A stretch of 64,000 nt of DNA. Source: Letharia columbiana (taxonomy: Eukaryota > Ascomycota > Lecanoromycetes > Lecanorales > Parmeliaceae). Of the stretch, positions 11,460 to 22,129 are shown piece after piece. The notes under the pieces are model-generated. The model did not search any database and had not been told where the DNA came from. It saw nothing but the letters and a program-made list of their open reading frames with translations. The stretch is taken from positions 275,001 through 339,000 of the forward strand of contig NW_023501086.1 in NCBI RefSeq assembly GCF_014066305.1, in the 5' to 3' direction. Positions within the stretch are counted from its first letter, which is position 1, and each line of letters starts with the position of its first letter. The position numbers were made by a program, and so were the translations under genes.

Positions 11460-12458
11460 TCTACTTCCGTCAGCCACATATGCTTTCTCTCCTCTGCTAC
11501 TGATTCTCCCTGGGGCTTCCTCATCAATTCTCCCATTGTAAAAGCACAAATGTTCCCACTTGGCTAGCCAGCCATTGTAGGCGCTCTTCCACTGCTCCTC
11601 ACATTAAGACTGCCATAATGCTTTGCTCTCGGGTGCTGACAAGATTCTAAGTTCATCGCACGGGGAGTTTGGCAAGTTGTTGGCTGTTGTGAAGACGCAT
11701 TCGGGATAGTAGAGTACAAGGTTGGCGCGGCGCTATAGGATCCATTCCTCCCATGTTGGACGAGTGTGGTCCTTCTCTGCCTTTGTTATAAGGCCGGAGC
11801 CAACGATTGCGGAGCGGTAAGCAAATTGCTGAATGTTTATAATAGTGGCTTCATCCACCAATGACTGCAAGCTGCTACTCGATGAGAAGAAGACCAAGAT
11901 GGAATAGGTGAGAAGCGCTTGAACTGCTGCCAAAAGGTCAAACTCGTTGTAGGTGCGGTACTGCTCTCATACCACTAACCAACGTTTGCTTCTAAATACA
12001 GACGGAGCTGGACGAACCTCATCCAAAAATCGTCCACTCTCACGCCGAATGCTGTCTATGACCAGTTGCTCAGCACCCTCGGCTCGGTCTTGTCACACAC
12101 GTACTAGGTTGATGCAACTGGCGAGAGGCACAGGAATCCGATATGCCGAGATCTGCCAAGGGTGAATAACGGGAGGTAGCTGATCCTTTTACGACAACAT
12201 TCGGGGATGCGTCCGCAGGATCTGACGGTAAGAATTGCACTGACATCTTTTTGGATGACAAGTCTTACTTGATAAAAAGAGGACATGATTGAGCCATCGA
12301 TCTCGAAGCGGGCTCAGATCTAGGACGGCTACCCTTCGCTGCTCAGAAACCGGAAGAAAATCCTCCTCCATGGTCAGGATTCCAGGAGCTTCCACGAGTG
12401 GTAGGTAGGTGGCCTCGGACTCGAGTATAGAAGGCAATGCTAGTTGGCCAGGAGACAA
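11460..12458 (-). pseudogene. Remnant of a Zn2Cys6-class fungal transcription factor (C-terminal half)
   Basis: Pieces of a fungal transcription-factor regulatory domain can be read in order on the minus strand: RDRWLNHVLF, then ILRTHPRMLS, a TAA, KDQLPPVIHPWQIS, IPVPLASCINLVRV, AEQLVIDSIRRESGRFLDE, YNEFDLLAAVQALLTYSIL, TRPTWEEWIL, a TAG at 11733, RRANLVLYYPECVF, SPCDELRILSAPESKALWQS, a TAA, and CEEQWKSAYNGWLAKWE. The order and spacing match the family in which a TWEEWI-like segment precedes RR..., CDEL..., APE..LW and W..YN.WL. Stops interrupt the frame repeatedly and no zinc-cluster exon is visible upstream, so this is a decayed, probably 5'-truncated copy. Some breaks could be introns, but the stops within conserved blocks cannot all be explained that way. 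Confidence 0.65.
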
Positions 12459-13579
12459 GGACTTTGGATCCGCATCGCGAGCTTTGCAGGACCAGTGACA
12501 TCAGGCGTTCTGACTCAGACGGTCAGTCAGCGAGCGTTGGTGGTCCTAGACCATCTTTCCAATCGGTGGAGCTGTCATCGTCACACTCATACTCCTCTGT
12601 CAGACACCTGCTCATGTGAAATCCGTTCTGGCCACGCATTCCAAACTTTTCTCGATGCCCGACACGCCAGGCATCATCACGATTGGCGGTTGCTCAGCTG
12701 TGCTACATACCTACTTCCTTGCCCTGGAGTGGTGGGCCGGCATCACCAAGCCTTGGGGATGCAGCTAATGTGGTCGACGCTCTCGTGGGAAGCCATAAGC
12801 CTCACTCACGGTCCTGTTCGTGGCTGCAAGAGGAGCGAGCGATCATCGTTCCGAGACTCCTTCCACCAAGCAACGAACCGGAGCAGCCCGGAACCCTTCC
12901 ATCCTTTTTCCCCATCGCACGTCCCTACAAGCTCCCCAGCTCCTCCCAAACCGTCAACGGCGTATCGCCTCTTGAAAGCGGCATGCGACCTCTTTTGAAG
13001 CGGCATGCGACCCTCGACTGTCCCTTCGCTCTCGTCGCCATCAAAGAAATGGCTGATCTTGGAATCAATGCTTGCGCTAGTATCGTAGGCTCTAAGTGAG
13101 CATAGAGAGTTCACGCTTTGAGCAAGTGTATATTATCAAACGCTCCCTTCAAGGAGCTACTTGAATCGCGAATCAGGGGCGCGGCTGCTCGGCCGGCAGT
13201 CGGAGAGGTGGATGACTTGAGAAGACTCAGAGGTCGGAGAGTCGATACGCTCTGTCCGTTGCCAAACGTGGCCCTCCTCTGTGTTCCTGCAATCCGTTAT
13301 TCTGGCTTGATACCGGTTTCTTGCACAGTTTTCAAGACGTCAGAGCCCTCTACTGTCGCCCTTTCAGGCATTCTGTATCGCATACGTACCAAAATCAGGA
13401 TTGTGAAACTCGTAAATTAGCGCTCCTTTCGTTAGGCAGCAGCACTGGGTTGAAATTGCTCGAGGATCGAACTGAAAATCATCGTATGGAAGAGGAAAAG
13501 GCCTTTTTCTTATTATCATACAGTAGTCACTGATCAGATAGAGCATGAGGTAAACCAATCGTTTCATCAAAGCAGTCGA
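12459..13579. other. Intergenic region with unsupported ORFs
   Basis: About 1.1 kb between the factor remnant and the rhodopsin-domain gene. Open frames on both strands overlap each other and have no recognisable motif. A short tandem duplication lies at 12971-13016. Confidence 0.4.
12971..13016. repeat. Two-copy tandem repeat of about 22 bp
   Basis: Two adjacent copies built around the word AAGCGGCATGCGACC, differing by a few bases. Function unknown. Confidence 0.7.
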
Positions 13580-14948
13580 TCAGCGTCCACCACCCATGAT
13601 AAAGTACGGCTTTTCCTTCAGCGGGCTCTGCGGCTGGACGTCGTCGTGCGGATGCAGCCCCATTTCCAAACTCACGCTGGTATCACCCACGCTAGTTTCC
13701 TTCGACTCGTCCCTCCACCCCGGCGACACTGCAGCGCGTGGGGTGTTGCTGGGCCACATGCTCTGTTTGCTGACGCCCCCGGTGTTGAATCGTATCTGCG
13801 ATGCTAGCCTGCCGCGGAAGAAGAGGTAGAGAGGGCGTATGACCGGCGCGTTGGCGCAGACGATGCCGATGTTGACTTCGGGTCTAGCGATGATTAGCTC
13901 GTGTGAATACCAAGGGGCGGAGGTTCGGTGGGCGGGGTGGCTTACAGTCTCCAGCCGACGCCTGTGGTGGCAGCCCCTGCAACTGTTAACTTGATCTGTC
14001 TTTACGTATAGCGACCGCAGTAACTCACAAGTCAGGTCTGGGTTCGTGACGGAGCCAGATAGGGCGGTCCGGACAGTACAACAGACGGCAGTGCTGCACC
14101 TGGTCAGTAGAATGACTTTCTGTATGGAACACTAGCCTACATACAAGACACCAAGGCCCATGAGCAGGCACAAGCCTACCTTGGTCCGTAATCCGATCTG
14201 GAGGTTTCGTAGGAAGATCGCCGGAAGAGCGGCCAGTATGAGGTCGGATATTATTGAAAGGACTGTTGACGTCTGTGATCAGAATGTAATGCTTGCGTTA
14301 TTACTGTTTGAAATTCGACTTACTGCCTTGTGCAAGGACAACGGATTCGACCTGATGATTCGACAGACACGCTCCATTGACGCCAACATCCCAGTACGCT
14401 CTGAGAGGTCTGCAGACTCCGAGGAACAAGAAGATGCTCACTGCAGTGAAAAGAGTAATGCAAGATATTACAACGTGCATCCCTCGAACCACTTGCTTGG
14501 TGTCGACTATGCGGAGAAGGAATAGACAAATCGAGATTTTCATGAGCGCTAGAGTAATGAACGTCTGGATCCAGTCGGCCCAGCCCAGGACCTGGAACAG
14601 TCGTCGTTGAGCAGAAGTCAAGTAGTACTCGTGTCTTCCCAGTCCGTTGAGAACCTCCGCCGTAATCAACCCAGCGCCGAACAACGACGTCATCTAGTCA
14701 AGGTTGACACGTCAATGATTGTGCGCTACGAACGAGGATATATCGCTACAACGGGAGCGGGCCCTTACCATGGCGGCGACTGCAACATAATCGTCTCCTC
14801 CCAAGTTGTGTGTAATCCGTGAGCGGACCCACACGCGCAGCATCGTGGAGATGAATGCACACGCAATGAAGGCCCAGCAAATCGCCAGAATAGCCCATCC
14901 TTTATCAACATCGCCATCGGGAGGACGTGTAAAAGTCTCTTGCTTCAT
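13580..14948 (-). CDS. Fungal rhodopsin-domain integral membrane protein
   Basis: Seven-helix membrane protein of the fungal rhodopsin-domain (SAT4-like, PTH11-related) family, 357 residues in six exons: 14769-14948, 14324-14693, 14145-14262, 14029-14099, 13946-13976, 13580-13883. All five introns have GT..AG ends and the sum is divisible by three. Family markers: early helix WAILAICWAFIACAFISTML, THNLGGDDYVAVAAM, LGWADWIQTFITLALMKISI, a Cys-rich CRPLRAYWDV loop, SIISDLILAALPAIFLRNLQI, and EVNIGIVCANAPVIRPLYLF. The tail of about 70 residues is polar and lies in the cytoplasm by family convention. No retinal-binding Lys is expected in this family. Role unknown; members are usually treated as possible surface sensors. 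The gene is intact although neighbouring loci are decayed. Confidence 0.85.
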
Positions 14949-15830
14949 GATTCTTGGAGAGTTTCATCCAAACTCAAAGCAGGCGAATTGCAGTAGAATA
15001 GTTCTGCTGCACAGCTTGTTTCGAGTATCATGCGAAAATGAATAGATAGACAGGGAAGGTCGTGATTTTGTCTATACGACCGTCCATATGGCACACCACG
15101 AAATGGTCAATGCGGAGCCCATGGCTTAGATCGCCACACAAATCTCATGCACGGGATTGCTTTCAGATGTCGACAAGCACGTGAGGATATGTCCGAGCGG
15201 CCGCGTTGGTGGCGGTTCAAAATCCAGGGGCAGTCCCATAATTGTAATTTTATTGGTGCTCTAATACCGATCTTAGCACCGAAGCTACGGTCGCATATAT
15301 GGTAGTCGATGGAGACGGAGAACAAATCTCGAAATATGAGAGTGTCTTCACGCCAGATCTTTCTGTGCCGTGCCGTCTGCATCGTTTGTTTCCCACGATT
15401 GTCACATTCGAGCCGAGCCGACGACATACCTCGTTTGAGAAACCTTGGCGGTAGTATGAGGTCGACGTTGTGTATCGAGGCTGTTGTGGATCTGAGTAAG
15501 ATCAGCATCATGAAGCAGTATGGGCTTCTGAGCTCTTGGAGAAGCGCACCAACTGCGTGTTGTCATCCTTGGCCAAGCCAGCAAGGTCAGCGGCCAAAGT
15601 TGATCTTAATACCAAATGGACTTATATGGCGTCAAAGGGAAGCAGGCTGATTCAGACGCTAAGCATGGACGTTCCTGGTGAAGGATGCGGGGTAGCCCGT
15701 AACAAAAAGGTCTGCTATTGGTGCGCTTTGAATTTCGGAGAATTAGTTGACGATCCTCGGGAAATAAATCGATGCCGGGGTGCATGATGCATGGAAGAGC
15801 CAGACTTCTAACAAATGACAAGTTGTAGAA

Positions 15831-15857
15831 GCTCTTCTAGCTTGCATCTAGAAGAGC
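15831..15857. repeat. Perfect inverted repeat, 10-bp arms, 7-nt loop
   Basis: GCTCTTCTAG at 15831-15840 is followed by a 7-base spacer and its exact reverse complement CTAGAAGAGC at 15848-15857. It would form a hairpin in RNA or cruciform DNA. Confidence 0.9.
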
Positions 15858-15906
15858 GTGTCGCAGCATATCCTGCGGAATGTCACCTCGTTGCCCGTGT
15901 AAGAGA

Positions 15907-15943
15907 GCATCGTCATAGCTTGACGATGAAGCTATGACGATGC
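15907..15943. repeat. Perfect inverted repeat, 15-bp arms, 7-nt loop
   Basis: GCATCGTCATAGCTT at 15907-15921 and its exact reverse complement at 15929-15943, separated by GACGATG. It lies 50 bases after the first hairpin. Confidence 0.92.
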
Positions 15944-16226
15944 GGTTTCCGTCCAACTGCCCAGCGGCCAGCGCCAATGACGCAGAGTCCCTGTAATGTC
16001 TTTATTACCAAGCCCATGGAAACAGGCCGCTGTGGGTGTCCTAGTCTCACGGAAAAGGCAACTTTCCGCGACAGCATACTTGTCATGCCGCGTATTATTA
16101 CCATGGTCCGATACCCGTGAAACGATGACCGTCAGGTGAATGACCCTGTGGTACTCATACAACCTTGGGCCAAAGTTAACGGAGCAGTGCCTCGACATTT
16201 CGCTGTGGATGAACACTGTCCTTGGA

Positions 16227-18117
16227 TCATAGCACACCCCATGTTCCCAAGGGATCTTCACCGCCACCATGCTCTCGCCGTTGCCGTTGCAGCTTCGTGA
16301 CTCTTCTGACTAATAAGCCTACCGATACTGGACCGATGATAGTACAGAGGACAACTGCCCATATCACCACAAGATAGATTATGGAGCCACTGTCTTCTCA
16401 AGCTGCTAAGTCATACTGAGAGGCAAAGATCCCTGTACTCTCTGCTAAAGCTGCGATGAGAAATCCGATCTCTCCTCTGGCCATCATTACTGTTCCGACA
16501 ATAGAACCGGGATAGAGGGAGCGCGGCTTTGTCGTCGAAATGGTCGCTTTTGGAGATATAGGCAGTACAGAGCTAGAGTTTGCGAGGGTCCGTCGCTGGA
16601 CTGTCTGGGGCCTTGTTCGCTATCCGTGGCGAGAGCGATGCGAACATCGGGCATAGGTTTCGATCCTGAATCGTTGGCTGTGTTCCTTGCCTCTGAATTG
16701 GAGCACTTTGCAGATTTTGCCAATCCCAAGCAGCTCCATTGTGGTCCATTCAAATGGCTCAGGAACGCCTTGATTTTTGTCATCATAGTGCCAGGGGGAG
16801 CAGCAATGCGGATGAGCCATATGCCTGTCACAAGCTTCCCGATAAGCATCAAAATCGTAAAGATGATACCTCGCCAGACCACTGCACCGGTGAACATGCG
16901 CGTGACCGGGATGGAGAACCCTATCGAAGTCTGACACATGCAGTCAGCTTTTAGACCCCAGACTGAACCGAAACCATTGGCACTTGCAAAGAAGGACGGC
17001 TTCAGAACCCTTGCGACAGGCTGCTCAATGAACTTCCCAAAGATGGATACTCCGCTCAGAGAGCCTTGCGCCTGCACTGTCTTGCGGTTCCGTCCATCTG
17101 GCTCTTGGATTGCTTGAGTAATAGCGACCCCGGGCACGTCCAGCTGTTCGCCTCTGTCTGTCCTATCGTCAGGGGCGTGCCGACTCTCATTCGTAGTAAC
17201 ACTACTTTGGTTGTGGGCAGCTTGTTGTACCGATCTCCTCACAATTAACTGCGTCACCTCGATACGCTCACTCTTGTCGACGTCACCTAGTTGAGCCACC
17301 TCGGAAATGTATCAGCTGATTGAAGCACCAGCAAGGTAAGCTGCAAACAGGTTCGAGGTACCTGCATAGCTTGCAGCTGCCACGATACCAAAGAGCAGAG
17401 TTGTATGGGTGACAAGTGTAGCCTTATCGGGCTGCTTCCGGATAGCACGCATCACTGCTGATGAACTAGGACCACCGATCAATAAGGAGATAGGCTTGAC
17501 CAGATAACGGCAAGTCAAAAGCACAAAGAGCACCAGCCCGATGGAGACAAAGATGGGTCTCACTACAGTAATGGCGTGGAAAGAAGAGGGACCCGACCCC
17601 AATTTGGATATGACCTCAACGAGCACGAGACCGACAAGATCATCCATCATAGCTGCGCTCGTCAAGACAGTACCAAGTCTCGTGTTGTTCAAGCCGCTAG
17701 TATTCAGAATAGTAAAAGTTGTGCCCAGACTTGTGGAGCAGAGAGCTGCTCCTGCAGCAAATGCCTGCAAGGGCGTGGCAGATGCGAGGCTTCGCAGGCA
17801 GAAGGCAAAGGCAATCGGCAAGCAGATGCCTGTCAAAGCCACCAATATGGAAAGACCGGCGTTTGCTTTTAGGGATTTGAAGTTTGTGTTCAGGCCGCCT
17901 TCATAGACCAGAAGGATGAGTCCAAGGTATCCTAACTGCACGATGGCTTGTTCAGTGCCAAAGGCTACGCCAACTAGCACTTGGCCAATAAGGCCGCAGT
18001 ATATGAGGCGGTCCAGGAGGTGGTTGATGACATTTAGAGAAATGATGAGAGAATGAGGATGGTATTGATGGTTGGTTCTTGATATGGCAAAGCTGCCACT
18101 GCTGCGGAGTTGTTCAT
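16227..18117 (-). pseudogene. CPA2-type cation/proton antiporter pseudogene
   Basis: A sodium or potassium/proton exchanger of the CPA2 (Kef-like) family can be followed almost end to end: start MNNSAAVAALPYQEPTINTI at 18117, then LNVINHLLDRLIYCGLIGQV, LGLILLVYEGGLNTNF, SAAMMDDLVGLVLVEVISKL, NLFAAYLAGASIS, FIEQPVARVLKPSFF, SIGFSIPVTRMF, VVWRGIIFTILMLIGKL, PRSLYPGSIVGTVMMARGEI and VVIWAVVLCTIIGPVSVGLL. It is broken by a one-base loss near 18033-18042, an in-frame TGA at 17312-17314 where the family has Trp, a frame change near 16500-16620, and a TGA at 16398-16400. An intron with GC..AG ends (16931-16987, donor GCAAGT) is also apparent. Mixed frame breaks and stops outside homopolymers point to genuine gene death. 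Confidence 0.75.
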
Positions 18118-18412
18118 CCTTACATAATGATTGAAGGTACGATTGTCAGCCAGTCTGTGTCCTACAAACCAGATTGATAAACCTCTCAAGCTGAAAGACA
18201 AGGGAAAATAAAAGATCTTTAGAAGCAGTCATGCTGTCCGGAGGTGTGAAAATCTGAGGCTGTTCTGAGGGAAAGTGTAACCGAGGGCCGTCAGAACTTG
18301 CCTCATGTGGCGATCACTACCAATACACATTCGGTAAACACCTTCAAAGCCTCCGACCTTCAGCACCTTACAAGTAACCGTGAGCTTGGTTGAAGCTACG
18401 CTGAGTACCAAG

Positions 18413-19441
18413 ATGGCCGTAGTCCTCGATCTCTCCGACGAGCTGATCATCCTCATCATTTCCAACTTTACTAAACCCTCTCACCTGCTCCAGCTCGCTC
18501 TCGCCAACAAGAGAATCCACGCCATAGCCATACAACACCTCTACGAAAACGTTGTATTCGACCGCGCCGACTACCCTGCCTTCCCCCCTTTTATGCAGCA
18601 CAGGGGCAGCGGCGTTATCCGATACGACTACAAAGCTCCTCACTCGAACGTGCTGCATCTGTCCAACATGATCCGGTCCAACACTCTTCCAGCTGGCCAA
18701 ACGATCACCGCTCTTACCATCGCCGTCGATATCAACAATGTCTGCAACAAATTTCAGACCTTGCTCTCTCTACTCCTGCCTCAGCTATCTTCACTCAAGC
18801 ATCTTACCCTGGAGTCAGTCTCCGACCACCGGCTCGCTTGGCAGCATGAGCATTTCTCGCTTGCGCCACTAGCGGTTGCGTTGGGCCCTGCGAGTCACAC
18901 CTTGCAGAGTCTTTCCATGCATTTCTTCCTGAGCCCCGGTGACAGCGATGGCTGGACCATCGGTAGCCTCCGCCATTTTTCCGAGCTGAAGTATCTCTCC
19001 GTTCAAGGAAACGTCTTGCTGGGCCAATACGGCAACATCGCTTCTACCATGCCATCCTTGGATTCCGTCTTACCTCCAGGGCTGAAACGCTTGCGGCTGC
19101 ACTGGTGCACGATGAAAGGAATCCAGAGTCTCTACGTCGTGCTTTTGGATTTCGTAAAGGCCAGCTTGAGAGTCTCTCGCAAGATGGAGGAGCTCGTGGT
19201 GCAGTTGGGTGCCAGGGCCGCCAACGAAGTCGACCAATGGAACGTGGAGCTTTTCGAAACGAGCCTGCCGAACATGAACGAGGATGCCAGGCAAGGCGGT
19301 CTGCATCTCAGAATGGCACTGGATTGGAGACAGGACTATCGCTGGGTTGCACGTTCGGCGGTTGCACGTTCGGCTTCCAATCGGGCCTTTATGGATCGGC
19401 TTCACAGGTTCATGGAGACACAGCCCGAGTCGGTTCAATAG
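18413..19441 (+). CDS. F-box-like protein
   Basis: Single-exon protein of 342 residues. The first 50 residues, including LDLSDELIILIISNF and LLQLALANKRIHAIAIQHLY, have the pattern of a fungal F-box: Leu-Pro/Ser-x-Glu-Leu, Ile/Leu-rich helices, then a conserved aromatic. F-box proteins bring substrates to SCF ubiquitin ligases. The remainder contains leucine-spaced segments (LKHLTLESVSD, HTLQSLSMHFFL, LKYLSVQGN) suggestive of degenerate leucine-rich repeats. Start chosen at 18413, in the good context CCAAGATGG; codons upstream lack an ATG. A 15-bp unit is duplicated in tandem at 19345-19374, giving VARSAVARSA near the C-terminus. Substrate unknown. Confidence 0.75.
   Translation: MAVVLDLSDELIILIISNFTKPSHLLQLALANKRIHAIAIQHLYENVVFDRADYPAFPPFMQHRGSGVIRYDYKAPHSNVLHLSNMIRSNTLPAGQTITALTIAVDINNVCNKFQTLLSLLLPQLSSLKHLTLESVSDHRLAWQHEHFSLAPLAVALGPASHTLQSLSMHFFLSPGDSDGWTIGSLRHFSELKYLSVQGNVLLGQYGNIASTMPSLDSVLPPGLKRLRLHWCTMKGIQSLYVVLLDFVKASLRVSRKMEELVVQLGARAANEVDQWNVELFETSLPNMNEDARQGGLHLRMALDWRQDYRWVARSAVARSASNRAFMDRLHRFMETQPESVQ
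19345..19374 (+). repeat. In-frame 15-bp tandem duplication in F-box gene
   Basis: Two exact copies of GGTTGCACGTTCGGC. The duplication keeps the frame and adds five residues. Confidence 0.9.
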
Positions 19442-20239
19442 AGCCACACTGTCATCATGTACGTAGCTTGCAGTCGATGGACGGCGCGTCTTGTTGTCAT
19501 ACTTTCTCCAACAGAACAGCCAGTACCAGACCATAACATAGTAATCAAGTCAATGAGGAAGCCGCATACTTGTCCGTCCATCATGAAATCGATCTTCTGC
19601 AGAGAGATTCAACCTTGACACGTCTACTTCTTTGTTTGATTCGTGGCTTGCGTACATGTCAGCTATGCGTCGGTGACCCGGTTCAGATTATGCAAAGTGA
19701 GCATTCCAGGCCCAGCTTCAGCGCTTCCTGTCACTCTGCTGCATCACATGCTACGATTTCACGTTCCTTTACGATCTATTGCCCATGTTTAACGGGGTAG
19801 ATATTTGCATCCGTCGTTCAAAGAGTTATTTTCTTCGTCTTTCTTTTGCTGATAATGTTTTTATAATGGGGGGAGAAAACCCATGTCTTGTTCCTCGAGA
19901 CGACGACAGAGTCTCGTTGTTCGTCGGTATCAACAATTACCTCAGTGGCTATATCTCGCCATTTGTTGACAAGACCCTCAGATAAAGTAACGGTTCTTCT
20001 TGGTAAAGCCATATTGCTGGCATCGACGCTCTAGTCCCTGGCTCGCAATGCCATCGAACTTTTCGGCGCTACTCAATCATCATGGTTCTCCTACCTCCGC
20101 TCGCTCTCCAAGTGCCGGTTCAACGTCTCCAACACTCGAGCCACCCTTGCGTCCAAGCTCGCCGGTATGATTATCATCGTCGTGTTCTATTCCGCCGCAA
20201 TCTGGGCATGGTTCTGTTCTGGATCTCTCTCAATCGAAG
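19442..20239. other. Intergenic region
   Basis: About 0.8 kb after the F-box gene with only short open frames lacking motifs. The left edge of the stomatin remnant is not sharply defined and may extend into this stretch. Confidence 0.4.
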
Positions 20240-21105
20240 GCTAAGAGGTGCGTCTTCGAGTTCGCGGCCAGCTTGCACGAGCTTGAGTGAAGCTTCGGAC
20301 CCGGCTGAAGCTTCGATAAGACGAACTCGCTCGGCTTCGGTAACGCGGCCCTCAGGGGGAAAGCAGTCTTACTTCTACCACATGATCTTCTGAAAACAAG
20401 GGTGGGCCTTTGAGCTAGACAATGTGGCAGACATGACGTTGCAACAGCTCCGATACGTGAGGTTGGTAATTGAGCGTTCGGTGCATTCGACTCCCACTGA
20501 ACGTTAAAGCAAGATATGCTTACCATTTGGCTCAGTTTCGATCGTGTAACACTTCGTCGAATGCTGCACGGGAAAGTTGGTCGCGCACTGACGTCTATCG
20601 TGAATCTGCAGATCAGTCTCTCAGATTTTCAGGCAAGAAGGAGAGAAAGGGCCATCCGATATACACATACCTGAGCGGCTCCGTTGACAGCGGCATCGCA
20701 ACCCTCAATACTGCAGAGTGCGTTCAAAGGACCTCCAACCTTTACCATAAGCAGCAGCATCCACATATGTAGTCATAAGTTCCCGGGATGGAATTTGCAT
20801 GGTCCTAGTCCTTATATCGACCTTGCGGACTTCGTCGAAGACCGGAAAGCTCCACGAAGCCCTGAATCCTTCTCTCCACAATGCTTTCCCGAACGGAAGA
20901 CTACTCCTCTTTTGTAGTCTTCGATCACCGTGAAGGAGCTTCTTTTTGGAGGTGAGGCACCAGACTTGGCACGAGTTGTTAAGGCGTGGCGCAGGTGGGA
21001 CAGCATCAAAACGTGGAGAAGGAACTGTTCAGATGGACAGATTTGAAGGGCGTCAACGGTTGATGAATTGCCGGAAAAACGGAACACTGCCCGTGATGCC
21101 GCCAT
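20240..21105 (-). pseudogene. Stomatin/SPFH (band 7) family pseudogene
   Basis: Minus-strand fragments line up in order with the SPFH domain of stomatin-like membrane scaffold proteins: FTVIEDYKRGVVFRSGK, then after a frame change FPVFDEVRKVDIRTRTMQIP and SRELMTTYVDAAAY, then in another frame KVGGPLNALCSIEGC, VRDQLSRAAFDEVLHDRN, and EAERVRLIEA with EASLKLVQAGREL near 20250-20330. The usual residues between ELMT and the VDA..Y strand are partly missing. Several frame changes and stops make a functional product unlikely. I first read 20352-20766 as a small cysteine-containing secreted peptide with two introns; the match to the SPFH core explains that reading better. Confidence 0.65.
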
Positions 21106-21184
21106 GATGCGAGGAGTAATTAACGGCCTTGAGGTGGGTTGATGGGCAAAGGATCAGTTGACAATATTGGAAGAATGTTGTCAA

Positions 21185-21913
21185 AAACTGGTGCTTAAAA
21201 GGGCACTGGAAAGAAAAACCTGGTTACACGCAATAGTAATAGTGATGTTGAACCTGCTGGGTCATGAGATGAAGCTGTGGTTACCTCAAAACTTGCTCAC
21301 GGAAATCCGATCTGACCCGAAAATACTCATTATCGTGGCTCACGAAATTTCGAAAATGCATAAATTTGCAGGCTTGAACCCTTCGTTCCACATCTTTACA
21401 ACACTGCAAGCGCCCCTTATCGAAAGCTTGAACGAAATGTCGGTAGTACCATCCCTTGGTCGAGCTGTCTTGAAAATCCCACCAACCATGGCATTGCGCT
21501 GCCCAAGGTCCTTAAGCTCATGGCCACATACTCCGACCACAGTTATACAAGATCGAAGCAATATAGCAAAGCCTTTCTCTAGCGCAGCGGCAGTCTACCC
21601 AATCTTGCCCTCTGTCGAGTCAAAACACGAGTCCGAAATACCGAGTGCGACCGTCTTGTCCAAGCTTAACATCTTCGGCTTATGGCGCGACGAGCCCGAA
21701 ACCAAGGAAGCCGACTATCAATTGAGCAGACACCTAGCCCGACGAGCCCAAGAAGGCCGGCGACAGCAGGGACTCCGAGTGCCACCTAAGGACAATGATG
21801 GCGGCACCAGCCTACTCAAGTTCCTGTTGGCGAAGGCGGCTTGGGAGTTGGGTCATCTCAGGAGTATGCTGAGCAGGAGGAGAATGGCACCGAGGAAGAA
21901 GGTAGAGTGGTAG
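21185..21913 (+). CDS. Unrecognised long open frame, doubtful gene
   Basis: A reading frame stays open up to the stop at 21911-21913; its first ATG lies somewhat downstream of the listed left edge. Composition in the second half (EADYQLSRHLARRAQEGRRQ, then KDNDGGTSLLKFLLAKAAWE) looks protein-like, with basic and amphipathic stretches. I recognise no domain. It could be a last exon, a decayed gene or chance. No upstream splice partner was found. Confidence 0.25.
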   Translation, partial: KLVLKRALERKTWLHAIVIVMLNLLGHEMKLWLPQNLLTEIRSDPKILIIVAHEISKMHKFAGLNPSFHIFTTLQAPLIESLNEMSVVPSLGRAVLKIPPTMALRCPRSLSSWPHTPTTVIQDRSNIAKPFSSAAAVYPILPSVESKHESEIPSATVLSKLNIFGLWRDEPETKEADYQLSRHLARRAQEGRRQQGLRVPPKDNDGGTSLLKFLLAKAAWELGHLRSMLSRRRMAPRKKVEW

Positions 21914-22129
21914 AAGATGGAGGTTCACGGAGTGATGGGCAGATAGCAGATAGCTATGGCGGGGACGGGGGTGATAATGGCGGTGGAGATTACGGCGGAA
22001 GCGGTAGAGGCGGCGGTGGTGATGGTAATTGGCACAATGAGGATCAAATTTGTACTTGAGGACGGGGACTGGCAAAATCATAGACTGGGTCCGGCTCCCG
22101 TAGACTTCAAGATAGACTGATCTCCATAT

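Larger units (their letters stand above)
14949..16226. other. Intergenic region with two hairpins
   Basis: About 1.3 kb without a supported gene. Open frames at 15107-15511 (-) and 15309-15650 (+) have no recognisable motif. Two strong inverted repeats, both with 7-nt loops, are listed separately. Confidence 0.45.

Noticed and set aside
12806..13114. Hypothetical minus-strand gene of about 100 residues
   Set aside because: Contains the tandem duplication, has no recognisable motif and no splice link to the transcription-factor remnant.
20352..20766. Small secreted cysteine-rich peptide in three exons
   Set aside because: Sequence before, within and after it matches the SPFH core of stomatins in several frames; better explained as a pseudogene fragment.
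21812..22081. His/Tyr-rich minus-strand open frame
   Set aside because: Composition reflects a simple GGT/GGC-rich stretch; no supporting evidence.
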